From NCBI GenBank assembly GCA_015499995.1, contig JADNRV010000339.1, forward strand, positions 1-51,277: DNA of 51,277 nucleotides. Direction: 5' to 3'. Each line of letters begins with the position of its first letter. Position 1 is the first letter of the stretch. Both the position numbers and the translations under genes were made by a program. This DNA comes from Flammula alnicola (Eukaryota > Basidiomycota > Agaricomycetes > Agaricales > Strophariaceae). The notes under the pieces are model-generated. The model had not been told where the DNA came from, ran no database searches, and was given only the letters and a program-made list of their open reading frames with translations. Below, one piece after another: positions 32,830 to 45,448 of the stretch.

Positions 32830-34749
32830 GAACCAATGGTAATCACCTTTCAGTTCAGTCGCTTAAGGCAATCGGAGATGACCGAAGAGTTTTGGGTTCA
32901 AGACCACGTTGGATTCAAAACACTCGGATGATGCGTTGTTAACCTAACTTGTATATCTTGAAATTCGCACCTCTCATATTCCTCTGTGTAGTCGATAGCG
33001 ACGTTCACGTATTGTGGTGGTAGCCACGTTTTGAACCCAGAGACACGCCGGTGGACGCCCGGTTCTTTTCCAGAACACGAGGAACAAGCACAAATTCTTG
33101 TGGCTCTCCGGGAAATCAATCGGCTATTCTAACAAGTAGCATTTCATCCTGCAGGCATCTCGCACATGGCGTACCCTTGCGGCATCTAATTTCGGTTGGC
33201 GCCTTCAGGTTTGTTGATTTACGCGCAAGTTGCGAGGACGGGAGCCAGCGACAAGCGGCACACACATTACGTAAGATATATTCACGGTAACTTCCTTACT
33301 CGAACTTTCACATGTAATATGTGCACATTTCAGACGACCCTCCATGAGCACGCTGCTCAGAACATTCCTCCCCTTGTTGTCAAGTTTCACCTCATTAAAC
33401 TTGGAGGAGTACCCTGCTACCAGGTGCTACTTAGACTTTAATATACGCATTTTTGTGCCGACGTGACGCTCATCCGTTACTTGTGGAAGCGCACCTGCGA
33501 CTCGGAGGGCTCAGGGTATCCTTAGCAATCAATCGGTGTTTGGCGCTTTTGTGGCGTCCTCAAGCTATTGTTTGGCGCCGTCGATATGGTTTGCTTGTTC
33601 CAGGTGATAAAACTTGACGCCCTTAGATGTCGTCATGCCGGTGTAGTTCTCTCATTTTCGAATGGACACTGCGGACGTTTGCTAATCTTACATCTTCCTA
33701 CATACAGATTAAAATGTGAAATTCGTTGGAAATGATACATGTGAGCAACGCAATGTTTCCGAATCCTTTTCCAAAACATGTCAGACTGGAAAGAACCCTT
33801 GAGAGTATTCACCAGTCGGCTCATTTCCGTTTTTCTTCTTAGTGTGTACTGCGCTTCCGCTGTTTGTTTCACCTCTGCAGGAAGCAAATACCCACGTGTC
33901 CCCACGCGATCGTATGATAAGGCAAGACGGTGAACAGCATTTTATCGCCAGGACGAGGGGCATGAACATGCTCGAATTGACATGTATATGGAAGACGGAA
34001 GCCAAGCGTGAGACTGTTCACTGACACATTTGTCATTCCAACTCGGATATGTGTCGGGTAATCCCTCGAGGAGGATGTTCAGTTCGAACTACTTCACTGG
34101 TAGCCATGACCCAACGAAAAGTCCATATGCAGATAGGTCGTGATGAAATAAGCTCGACAATCTTAAAATATTCCGCTACAGTGGGTCACCGTGCACCAGC
34201 CTCGACCCTCCTCGACCAGCCTTGGTTATCACCCGATATGAATGAATCATGATGGTGGCAAGTTGTGCATGTGGCTTGTGTAACCTGCGAACGAAACAAT
34301 TTTGCTTTGTTGATATCGAGGGAAGGATACGATATCAGGGATACCAGTGGATCATCCCCTTTTGACTTCTTCGCTGTCGAATTTTACGGTTCATTTACAG
34401 TTTGGATCTGTTTTCATAGAGATCGTTGTTGATCAGTCCTTATCTCAGATAGACTGCGAAGGGTAAAGTCAAAGTCAGCGATTAAAATCTCGATGGGTTC
34501 TGTTCTCAGGAACAGGCCAAATTTGCTTCACTTTGCGACATCTCCGCTCCGTTCTGCAAGCGACACCATGCTCTGTAAAGATAGGTTTCAATCGTGAGAG
34601 TGTCCAGAATCCTTCTTACGTTTTGCGATCCTTAGATCTCAATCCGATGCACGCGTCCAACTCAATGCAAACTCAAAAATATTTTCTGGGATTCACCATT
34701 TGTTTCTTCGGTCGGGCCAGCCGATCCTTTTATTTAAAGTATGGTATAA
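32830..34749. other. gene-poor stretch, no gene supported
   Basis: 1.9 kb between the DNAJC11-like and WOPR genes. Short frames occur on both strands, for example 33196-33441 (+) and 33633-33905 (-), but none shows a family motif or a believable exon chain. The right end should hold the WOPR promoter. Long upstream regions are common for WOPR regulators in other fungi, which may explain part of the length. Confidence 0.4.
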
Positions 34750-36146
34750 ATGAGCTGTGGTTCCGCCTCAACTGCCCTCCTACCAGACCTCTTCCAACAA
34801 CTTGTCGCATACGCTATGCAGCACCCCACTCTTCAAAATGTTCGCATTCGGTCTACACGAGATGCTCTACAAGTTTTCCATGGCGTCGCCACAAATCGAC
34901 TACCATTAATCACTAGACGGTTGGACGCAGAGGAACGAAGAAACATTGTACCAGGAAATGTCTATGTGTGGTCAGTTCCTCACTTTTAAGTGAGATACAG
35001 TTTATGCAGGGAAACTCATGTAGGTCTACAGGGAAGAACGCGGGGCCAACACGGAGCCAACAGGACTCGGTATGGAGCGATGGTAAGCCGGAATGTCGAA
35101 ACAGAAACTTTGGCTCATATTTCTTTGCTACAAGGACTGATGGCATGGGATGGGGTCCTAGCCGTGAGTATCACAGTACCCTATTACAGCCATATAACTG
35201 AAGTAACGGCAACAATTATCTAGGAGTTCGAGATGTGCGCCAATACCTTCGGCAGACCTTCTTCAAACTTAAATTCTCATTGATCATTAATTTTACAGGA
35301 ATTCTTGTTTTACCATCAGAAAGACGACGTGACCGACGATCTCGTCAATCCCGTAACTCCGTGGGCCCAGATGATGAGGTCAGTACGCTCAACTTAGTTG
35401 CGCCACTCAATGTGGTTTCACACCAACCGCCTGGCATTTGCCGTCCCAGTGAAGTCCCAATCTTATTTTTGGCGCTCGGTGTTGTTTTCATTTTGAGTTT
35501 AATAACACGTTAAAATACAGAAGACCAAGCGGACGGCTCACTAACCGGCCATTTTCTATCGACATCCGCCCAGTGCCTGAAGCCGAGCGATTAATCAAGC
35601 AGACGTATAGTGTTCACGTCTCGCTACCTGCCGACAAACCACGCGGAATTGTCAGAAAATGGCACCTTAGTGAGTGAGACTATGCTTTGGATCCTGTCTT
35701 TTCATTTAAGCTTCGCCGTAGCTGCGTATTTTAGTCCGCAAAAATTGGACGAACTCAACACAATTGATAACATGCGAGGTGTGGGTGATGTCGTTGTCCC
35801 AGAGGGCTGGTTCAGAAGCGCACGCATTGGCAGGAGCAGACGTGACAGTCGGTCCCATGTATCCAATTCTCAATCCGACTCCCCAAGTCAACCGTCGACG
35901 TCGACGACGTTAAATTTCCATCACCCATCGAATTCTCACCAAAGACACCCTTCATCTTCTCACCATTCTACCTCCCCAACTCCATCAGGCTATTCAAGTC
36001 CCGCATCGTCGCCTCCATATAGCCTGAGCTACGAACCCTCTCACCATTCGATGAACCAACTTGTTCCCATTGAGGTGCTTGTCCGGACCGCTGGCCCAAG
36101 ACGTGACCCCGCGGACGAACTACTGCTGCGCAAATTCTCCTCGTAA
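34750..36146 (+). CDS. WOPR (Gti1/Pac2 family) transcriptional regulator
   Basis: Seven exons (34750-34970, 35032-35082, 35135-35163, 35224-35234, 35299-35378, 35521-35669, 35722-36146) give 321 residues. The two halves of the bipartite WOPR DNA-binding domain are clear. WOPRa runs from about residue 23 (VRIRSTRDALQVFHGV, RRLDAEERRNI, VYVWEERG, LGMERWTDG, WGPSRVRDEFLFYHQK). WOPRb follows (RLIKQTYSVHVSLP, GIVRKWHLTAYFS). The last ~120 residues are Ser/His/Pro-rich and probably disordered. Members such as Wor1, Ryp1, Mit1 and Gti1 control morphological switching, nutrient response and virulence or fruiting; a developmental role here is inferred. Exon 4 is an 11-nt micro-exon, needed to give the conserved SRVRDEF. 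The protein is shorter than many family members. Confidence 0.95.
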
Positions 36147-39087
36147 TTCACTCAGATAAAATCCCAAAAAACATCCCCGACATGGCTCTCGAATCTTGAC
36201 AGCTGCGGTCCAAAATTCAGAGGCATCTCTGTTGCAGGCTCTTGACAATACTAGTCGCTGCATTATCTTCGTCCTTAAAATTATTTCCAGAATCATACTG
36301 TACCTTCCGTTCCTCCAGCCTCAAAATTAGATACAGACTCAGACTCGACTCACATTTGTTGCGTAGTCTTTCGCTCCGGTTTCTCATGGACTTTATTATC
36401 GGATACTTTCGTTGATCACCGCTGCTCATCTATTTTTCGACATCAAAGGCTGTATTTCTATTATGTAGAATATCTCGAATAATTTATAAATGCGTTGTTC
36501 TCCTCTTTGCCACAGTTCTACTAAATGAAAAACCCTTTCGAGAGCATCTTGTTCACTTGTACTGGGTCGTCGGAAGGTAGTCGAGGATAAAATCCCCGTA
36601 ACCCTACATAATGATCGCGACAGTATGCCACACACGATGAGAATCCCTAGCTCCACTAGTATCATGTAGAATTCTTTGTTTCTTTTTATATCGCTTTCTG
36701 GCAGTCGTCCTATCGATGCCGGCATGACACCTCCGTTGAAGATGGCTGCAATTTCGGCAGCCTTAAAAGCGATTACTTATTGATTGTACGACTGCCTAGC
36801 TCACACCACCGTAGACTACCTATAATTATATTTAGATCTGGGCCTCAGTCCCAAGAATATATATTTCGCCCGTATTTAGGCGCCAATCGACATGAAGATT
36901 GGCATATGAGTCAATTGGAACTCAACGTACTTGCAATTGCCAATCAGTTACTAAATGGACGTGAAGTTTCGGTATTCACCTTGAGAGCATACAAAGCCTG
37001 TCAACCCCTCTAACAGCATGTAATTCTATGAAGTTACACGCAGTCCGCGGTGCCCTCCCCTATCTGCCCAAGAAACAAGGCATCTCTCACCTTACTTAGT
37101 ATGAAAAGACACAACTGGCTACGCTTCAATTCGTCATCACCAAATTAACACTATTGCTTCTCAGGCTGGGATCAACGATCTAAGGCTTCTTGGTAATACG
37201 TTGGCGATTCAGAAGTGTTGATAAACGATGATATGCTGTAGATAACGGAACAACCTCAGTGATTTCCAAACATGCGAGCTTTACTACAGAAATAAATAAT
37301 TCACATTCTGACAAATCGCCAGTCATAACGCTCTCCTCTCAGGCAATCAAAATTCTCGAATGCTGTTCCATCCGAAAGCTGCTCCAGAACTCTGCACAGC
37401 CTATTGTCTGTCTCCAGAAGTACGGTTTTCTCAGGACCAGTGCACCGACGGTGAGAAGAAAAGTACAACTTATCCACTCAGAAGATTCCCCAGGCTGGAA
37501 GCCTAAACCAAAGCTGTTACCTAGTGCGTTCCGTCGTCTCAGAAGTCTTGTTGACCATGAGAAATGATATTCAGAAGATCAGAGTAGAACATCTCTGCTT
37601 CTGACGAAAGCTTTGGAATCCCCGCCTTCAAACTTTAGGCCCAGGGTTACAGTTGTACTCGGATTAGGATTTCCAAGTAGCATCTATCTGAGGAAAATCA
37701 CCTGCGACTAATGTACGGCTTACTGCGCAGAAGGGAATCGTGTGGCGTATGTTTCGAAAAAGTACTGATGGGCACACCTCAAGTCGCCCGACCTCATGTC
37801 ATTATTCTCTGGTATCAAGGATACTAGAGAATACGCGCCCTGGATACAGTGAGAGTCCTCTGTGCAGCGGTCGACCCCATAGCGAGCAAAGATTTAATGC
37901 ATCGTCTGTGTCGTCAAATATCGCCGACTACGAGAAATCAACCGGAAAAGCCGCGAATCTAACGGGGGAACCTGTCTTTTAGTGAGTTTTTTTTTTTACG
38001 CGGCCGGGTATGCCATGGATTTTTTAAAGTTGTTGGTCTGATACATGGGAAACGAGATTGCTGGAGGGATCCCACCAGGAGATATCGTTGATTCATCAAT
38101 CTGACACTTGTATCTTAGATATGTTGATTGACATTTGGATGTTCCTAGGTCTTCTGAGAACCTGAATATTTACAAATTTATCGTTGACTGCATTTATTAT
38201 AGAACGAATACTCACAAGGTGGGGTAGATACTATTATGTCTGAGTTCCGGAGACCGCGTTGCCGAAGAGGAACCCGCCGCTTGTGCAATTCAGCTAAATT
38301 AAAGTCGACTCTGATACTCAAATCAAATACCTGATTGGATTGCTAAGCAGGATCGCTGAGCAGACTGTCGTAGACTATCTTTGGGCTTTAGGTCATGGTG
38401 CGTCAAGCATTCGGATGCTCACTGACCTTCAGGCGCGCTTTTGGACAATACCACACCCGCCGGCACTTTTTGCACAGCCCCGAAATATTGTTATGTTTCA
38501 TGGGGCGCGAAGCCAATTTTTTATGGTCAGCCATGAATAATTGTCCAGCGTCGAGAACGCATTGGCAAAAGTGTTGCCAACAAGCTTCCCTGACTGTTCT
38601 GGGTTGGAATCCGTATGTTGACCCAGAGGTAGCAACATCAGCCCGTATATTTACATCATATATGCCATTTTTCGACATTGCTGGTGGACTTGGATGCCTT
38701 GAGGAAGCCAGTGTAACAAGTAAGTATTGGTGACTAGTATTGGTGAGCTTGAGAAATCCTTCAGCCAGCCACATGTGTGATTCAACCAAAATTCACCAGT
38801 CAAGCAACTCGGTCGAGAATGCAATCCGAACATTGAGAAAAGGAATGACGAGCAAAGGGGAGGCATAACCTTCGAAGATAAGTTCCAAGCAAAGTGGTTC
38901 TCAAGTGGGGTGTCAAGCGATGACTTTGTACATCTTATCGTTTATTCAATAATTTAATTACTTATGTAATTACTTACATAATCGCCAAGTGAATGGCTTT
39001 CACAACTGCGTCATACTTCTCAGGAACTACAGTACTAGTAGCTATCTTCCAAGCCTCTATACTTTCATTTTCTTATTAACTAGTCTA
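36147..39087. other. gene-poor stretch, no gene firmly supported
   Basis: 2.94 kb, the longest such stretch. It holds a 99-codon minus-strand frame (annotated separately) and an open minus-strand frame at 38403-38789 with Cys-rich text reading LCKKCRRVWYCPKA, faintly like a MYND zinc finger. It also has a poly-T run near 37986. None of these forms a full model. Confidence 0.4.
36426..36725 (-). CDS. small hypothetical protein with one membrane segment
   Basis: A single frame of 99 codons from an ATG (36725) to TGA. Residues ~21-40 (MILVELGILIVCGIL) form one hydrophobic stretch that could span a membrane; the rest is mixed and charged. No family is recognised and no intron is needed. It lies in a gene-poor area, 3' of and opposite to the WOPR gene, and may be a chance open frame. 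Confidence 0.25.
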   Translation of the reverse strand: MPASIGRLPESDIKRNKEFYMILVELGILIVCGILSRSLCRVTGILSSTTFRRPSTSEQDALERVFHLVELWQRGEQRIYKLFEIFYIIEIQPLMSKNR

Positions 39088-41082
39088 ATGCCGGAACCAC
39101 TTACGTCAAGAGCAAATCCCAAGTCTTCATCGGAATCTAAGCCGAGGGGTGCAAACAGATCAACCAAGGTCGCTGGCAAGCTCAAAGTATTACCGGAACA
39201 ACCAGAGGACCTCCCAATTCTAGGTGGCAAGTCGCCTGCACGTATTTTCAAGCCGCCTAAGGACCATGCTGAGAGCGCTGGTACTACTGGAGATAGCGAC
39301 GATGGTGATATCGAAGAGAATGATGGCTCCCAGGAATACGACGTCGAGGTACGCGGAATGTTGAATGTGGACGCATGCTATACTGACTCTTTGCAGGTCT
39401 ATAATCAAATATCGCTTATACCCGAGGGTACAGCTCGCAGGGATGCCTTAAAACTGACCAAAAAGAAAGCGAAATCACTGCCGCGAGTTACAGCATATGC
39501 TACCGCGAGGTAGGCCGTACCGCTTGTTCCCTTGATGCTTTTACCAACTTTTCCTCAGTTCATACAGAATGAATGACTTGATGAAGTTCTTCCATGCCAG
39601 GAGGAACGCCTATCACACGGACCCCAAACTGATTGACGACGTGATTTATACCTCATATGTGTACGACCCCCCACCCAACGGCCACGATAACGGCCAATCT
39701 CAGGCCACCTCTCATGCACCTACAGGCGACCTTTTGGGCATTCCAGAGCTCAGAGAAGATGATGAAAGCGAGCACGAGGAAGCACAGAAGAAGAGGAAGT
39801 TGAGCAAATTTGATACCACTGCGACAGAGGCCGAGATATTCCTGTTCGACTACGGCACAGTTGTGATTTGGGGCATGACAGAACCCCAAGAAAAGAGATT
39901 CTTATCTTCAATGTAAGCCGTCATAATTCTTCGGAGGGAACTTTTCAATTTTTAATTTGACTTTATCTGGCCAGAAAACGTTTCGAAATCGAAAAACTTG
40001 GTCAGTATCAAGACGTATTTGCCTCATCACACCCTCATGAATGATCAGCTCTCGACGACATTGAAATGGAGGATCTAAATTACTACTACGCAAATTACAG
40101 CAGGCAAGTTTCAAGTTTCCAAGCATCCTTTCAGTATATTTCAGACAGATCTCTGATGTCGAGACAGAATTTATAACGATGTGATAACACTTCGAAAAGG
40201 CTCGAGTTACATGTAGGCCGTTCCACTGCCGATCAACTGCAACCTAATTAAAACGTGGTAGGACAAAGCTGTCCTTGTCCCACGCACTCTCGCAATCGGT
40301 GAAAATATCACTGGTGAGCAATTCGCCGTGGCTTATCTGTAACATGTCAGACATCCTGACATATGTTTAGTTTGAAGAGTTGATTTCCTCCAAGATAGAA
40401 GAAACTAAAGATATCCCAGAAGTCATTAGCGAGACGGGCAAGGTTGGCATGCCTCACAAAGGTTTGTTACACGTTTTCGGCGTGCCGCATTTTGAGGTCC
40501 CTGTTGAACATCTTGCGCAGAGATCATGCAGAAGATTGGGCAGATGTTCCTCCTTCGGACAAACATCAACTCCGTCGGTTCGGTTCTTGACTCTCCTGTA
40601 CGTAAATCCTTCATACAGACTGCGAACATACTTTTCGAACAATACTTTCCAACCCTTAGGAAATCTTCTGGGTCAGTGGGATTTGTCGTTAGAAAGTCTT
40701 TTTCCGCCTTATGGGCTCACTCGTGCGCCAGAGCTATCCCGATCTTCAGCCGCTGTATGATGCGGCCCGCAGTTACCTCGAAATTCCGCAACGAATCAAT
40801 TTGTTGAATACACGCGTAGAAGTTCGTCTTCGTCACCGGTGATTGTATCAACCAAATTCATTTATGCTCTACCCCAGGTTCTGCAGGACATGCTGCAATT
40901 GCTAAAAGAATCGGTGTCAAGCAAACACGCCGAACGTCTGGAACAAATTGTCATCTTCCTAATTGTTATCGAAATTGGTACGCCAATATCTACATTTTCC
41001 ACGATTTGGGAAGTCTGAAGCATCTCTTCATATAGTCCTTGGTATAATAACTATTCTTGTTGACTTGATGGCGACCGGTTGA
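39088..41082 (+). CDS. RMD1/RMND1 family (DUF155) membrane protein
   Basis: Thirteen exons (39088-39348, 39397-39509, 39559-39912, 39975-40000, 40049-40103, 40168-40212, 40262-40313, 40371-40461, 40521-40597, 40660-40671, 40732-40821, 40878-40977, 41036-41082) give 440 residues. The DUF155 domain is recognisable from RVTAYATARSYRMNDLMKF, through IFLFDYGTVVIWG, RIYNDVITLRKGSSYMTKL, SHALSQSVKISLFEEL and IPEVISETGKVGMP, to YPDLQPLYDAARSYLEI. The C terminus ends in a coiled coil and a membrane span (IVIFLIVIEIVLGIITI). Relatives include yeast Rmd1/Rmd8 and Sif-type proteins and mitochondrial RMND1; the precise role of the fungal cytosolic/vacuolar members is unclear. The N-terminal ~85 residues are low-complexity. 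The intron at 40104-40167 is GC..AG (AG|GCAAGT). Exon 10 has only 12 nt. Confidence 0.93.
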
Positions 41083-41455
41083 TACTTATAAGATCTTTGT
41101 GATACCATTTCATATTCCATACTTAGTACTTAGCACCCATCCACGGACTACCGTCCCAGTTTTTTCCGGCTCAGCTTCTCTTTCATGCAAAAAAGCACAG
41201 GGGAATTTGGCTTAACGTTTCACCGTTGCTACACCCACACATTGTTCAATTTTAGATGGGGTAATTATTCTTGTCTTCTAAAAGGAAAGTTAGTAAGTTC
41301 GCGTACAAGCCGGCGGATATGCACGGAGGTCCGTTGCTTTGTTTAGATATTGGGGGCAGCGTCATATATTACACAGATAAATCATAAATATACAACATAT
41401 TCTTATCAGGGAGTACATCGTAGAGGTTGCAAGTAGCAGAAGCACCGTTGGCTCG
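41083..41455. other. convergent 3' flanks of the DUF155 gene and SEC5
   Basis: Spacer between two genes facing each other. No coding frame or repeat is seen; it should hold both poly(A) regions. Confidence 0.5.
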
Positions 41456-44400
41456 TTACGTCCTCTCACTGCGCAATACATCCTTATCTCGGGACCGGCC
41501 CGCCGAAGTACCGCTTCGACTGGCAGACGAGGAAGATGCTTTTGTTTGCCTGAAACATAAGAACTCGATGCCAGTGGCGCGGCGTGTTTCGGCAAGCGTT
41601 TTCTTTACACCATCAAGGTTCGCCTGCAAATTTTCGTCGCCTGGACGCCTTGCATACGCCTGAGATATCCGGTTATAGAGTTCAGAGAGCGTTTTCGCCG
41701 CCCCAGGTGTCACATATCGCCCCAAGGTCTGATGCATGAACTCGATCTCAAGGGTAGCCTGCATACATAAATTGTAACAAGTAATCTTTGGCGAACGATG
41801 AAATGATACACGTACTCGAAGCATTCCACCCATGCCAAAACGTTTCACCTGTCGGAAGCAGCGGAGAGCTTCGCTTGCAAGCTCGTCAACCAGACAACAC
41901 AAAGTTCGATCCAGAAGGGCTTCGGCTATGCTGCAGACTTGGGCGTGCACACCCACAACGGACATCAAGGTCTCATACATGTAGGGTCGGATGTCTAGCC
42001 ACATGACAATGTCAAGTTCCGAGCGAGGGAGAGAGGGTAGCAAAAGAACCTACCCGTGGGTTGCGGTGTCTCATACCAGTCAATCTCGCTGCCGAGAATT
42101 CCCCAACGAATAATAGCTTTGACCTGATCGCCTTTTGATTTTACATAACCTTCAAAGAGGGTTCTGTCGAGTTCGGCCACGACAGTCATCAGTGTCTGCA
42201 TAAAAGCACATGGTTAGGCTCGAGTGAGACAACGTCGTTCATCGAAGGCTTTCTCGCCTTTCTGTCCTCTGTCAGAGAGATGCCGAAGGCACTCTCCAGT
42301 TGGGTAAGCATGCTGGGAATCACCGCCTTCGATAGGTGACCAAAGTTGGAGATGACGAGAAGCAAACGGGTATCCTGAAAAGTAAGTCATGAGGATCATC
42401 TCGAAAGGCAGCAAATATTAGTGCATCTAACATACGCCGTCTTTCAGGTCAAGAAGCTCTAAGGGATTTAAACCCTCCGCGACCGTATTCAAGATATCAG
42501 GGCTTTTCCAGCTCACGACCGGAGATTCATCAGAGGCAAGAAGCACCATTCCGTCAAGGATTGTATACAATGCGTCCAGGAATGCCTTTGTAATTTTTGA
42601 CACAAAGTTTTGGGGTATAGGATTCTGTTTGAGAGGTTTAGATAAAGATGAAGACGACTCGACGCCTCCAGCCAGTTTGAACGCGGCAGTGGTCATGTGT
42701 CGTTGGTACATCTCTATTTGGGAAAGGTAGCGAGTAGTGAAGGGTTCAGTGGGGCTTGCAACCCAAGCTTCCGTAAAATAAAAGAAGCCCGCGTCTACAT
42801 ATATGTATATTTCATAAGTAGTGGTCGCAGATCAATCGCATGAGGAGGACGTACCTCGTAGCCACGTATTAATGAGAATATCTTCGAACCTCCATCTGAC
42901 GCTCTCCAAAAGACTTTTCAGTCCAGTATCTTGAGAGACTTCCATTCCATTGAGCTCGGCTATGGTCTCTTGTACGTCAGTGAGGATCTTTAGCAGATAA
43001 TAAGCGGTACAAAGAGAGTGGGCATTTTCAGGGAGGAGAGGAGGTGGGGTGTTGTACGATCCGCCGGGCAATGACATGACTGACACATCGGATAATTTAA
43101 AGAATTGTGATATTAGGGAGATGTAGAGCTTCACGACGTCCAATGCCATAGTCCGGCATTGTGACGAGCTTCGACGAGTCACACTTGACGAGCTTGATGA
43201 CTATAATGCAAAAAACTGAGTTCAAGTTGAGCCAAGAGATCAAGATGATAAACCTTCTTCAGTTTTCCATCCATGAAACTTTTCGCAATCTTCCAGAACG
43301 TGGGAAGTGACGACATCATGGTCTCAGAGACATTCTTCACCATGTCGTGAATGGCTTGCCATACAGGCTCACCGGGAGACTTGGCTACGAGATGACAAAA
43401 GCAAGCAGGTGAGAGATAATCATATCAGCAAAGGGATCCAAACCACACCAATTACAACGTCTGCCTTTTGCCCATCTAGGTCAGTTATTGTGGTCTGGAG
43501 TTGCGCCTGGAGTGATGCCGTCAACGCGTCGGAGGCCGTGGTACTAAACTTTGTCTTTTGGATGGTTGCTATCATGTCAGTCAGCCGACAGTCATATGTA
43601 GATGGGAAAACCTTGCTCCCTCAGGCGCACCTTCAATAGCGCCTACAGAGGACCGATATGCTTTATTCATGCGATCAAGGATATGCTTGTGGTGGCTGTC
43701 AAAATACGTCCAGACAGGATCATCGTTCGATTGCAGTTCCAAAAGCACTCTGGAAATCCATAGGTTTGGGTCAGCAGACAGAAACGGAGCTCCGCGGGAC
43801 GGGGAGTTCGTACTCGAGGGTCTTTTCCTGCTCTTCCACGCTCCGACTAGAATCTTGTAGCTGTGAGATGAGTATGCTTCGCATCTCCCCCATGGCTTTC
43901 TCTACAGTGTTCCATACTTTGTCGAGAACACGCCGTTGGTGCTGCCCGGCGGCCTCGGATGCAATGTTATCTTTCGCATTCCCAATCGGTAGCAATTGGC
44001 CTGGACGGTTTTCCAACAGATACTTCCCTTTTTTGTAATCACGCAAGGCTATGTCATAACGACCCTACAATTTGGCGCTTGGAATGAGTATGTATTTTTA
44101 TAGAAGAACATGGAAGCACACCGCTTCGATGGATTCGGCGATGAAGTTGGGTAAGTTGAAAAAGAATTTTGATCGTTCGAAGACACTGAGAGTGGTTCGG
44201 AGTTTCTGCGCTTTCGCGGCATTCTCAAGGACAGGCAGAAACACCTGGTTGGCCTTTTGTGCACCATCTGCAACCACGATATGAATAGTCAGAGATGGCC
44301 GCTTTCAAGAAAGCTGGAATGTTCTCACTTTTGAGATGGTCACGCAGAGGCCGGGAAGCAAACTCCGTCTCAGGATCCAAGATGCCTTCTTTCATTTCCG

Positions 44401-45035
44401 AATAAAGTGCTAGAGCGGAAAATTATCATTTCCTGATACAATGCAAACTAAAACCGTCCCTACCATCAGTAGATGACTTGACAGCAACAAAGCGGTCAAA
44501 GTTATCCTCCACCAGTATGCGAAGCGCTTCTGATCGAGCCTCTATGGAGTTTTGCAGAAAGGCAATTCCTCTAGCCAGGTCTTGATACGTTGCATTCGGG
44601 TGCATGGTCGATAGGAATACCTTGGGATCGAATGCCTTGGAGGTGATGAGACAAGCTGCCTCTGTTAGGATCGTTCTGGTCAAGCGCCGGTCACAATGAC
44701 AACCCGGAAAGCATACTTGATTCCATTTCCATATCCCTCATCCTAGGGACCATATATAAGTTTTCGATATCCCACGAACAGAGGCCACTCACCTCACAGT
44801 GCTTCCAAGTCCTAGAGGATCTCCTTCCATGTCTCCACCGCTTGAAGGGCTGAGCAATGCCCCAGCAACGGAATCCTCAAGTTCGTGATCGACTTCTTCC
44901 CACTTGCTGTACAACTAACATTGTCATTCACAGGGTATCCTCCGGAAATACTCTCACCCACGTAGGTGTCATCGACGCGACTTTGTAGGTCTGAAGCAAC
45001 GCCGCCTCGTCAACGTCGAAATTCAATCTTGTCAT
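41456..45035 (-). CDS. SEC5: exocyst complex subunit Sec5 (EXOC2)
   Basis: Sixteen exons in transcription order (45035-44962, 44906-44793, 44742-44717, 44661-44464, 44409-44329, 44267-44122, 44064-43814, 43749-43631, 43568-43449, 43384-43254, 43200-42855, 42794-42436, 42374-42234, 42195-42054, 41994-41816, 41758-41456) give 909 residues, normal for fungal Sec5. Sec5 is a rod-shaped subunit of the octameric exocyst, which tethers secretory vesicles to the plasma membrane at sites of growth. Family-typical stretches are [95 protein letters not shown] and [16 protein letters not shown]. The last ~40 residues are basic and Ser-rich. It is mostly helical, with no catalytic residues. The joint after GISLTEDR (donor at 42233) is the least certain. 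Confidence 0.95.
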
Positions 45036-45448
45036 TTCGTCAGGGTAAACGTTTAGATGTGATTTAAAGACTTGGAGGGTCGTAAGAGGGGAGTTCACTG
45101 AAAGCGGTTCAACCGCATGAGTCGATAGCTGATAGCCTGTGTAAGCTGTGGTAAGATGCTCTTAGTTTGAAGTTCGTATGAGTCAAGCCATGCGAACGGC
45201 CTTGGGCCGTTGTTGGGCAACGTTGTTTGCAGCTGTTAGGTTCGGGAGATATTGGCTAAGCCAGCTTTCACTTAAGTTTAAACTTAAAGAGCGGTGAGAG
45301 TCTATGTATTCCAGAAAGACTAAAATGTAAATACATCTAGGGGTTCGTTGGAACTTCCGATATTAAACATAACATAAGGAACATGGTAAGAGGTAGGTAA
45401 GTAATCCGCCAAGTCAGTCCTCAATTAGAAAAGGATCCGGAGAATAAG
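45036..45448. other. SEC5 promoter and SCS7 3' flank
   Basis: Both flanking genes run on the minus strand, so this holds the SEC5 promoter on the left and the SCS7 3' untranslated end on the right. No frame or defined site was found. Confidence 0.45.
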
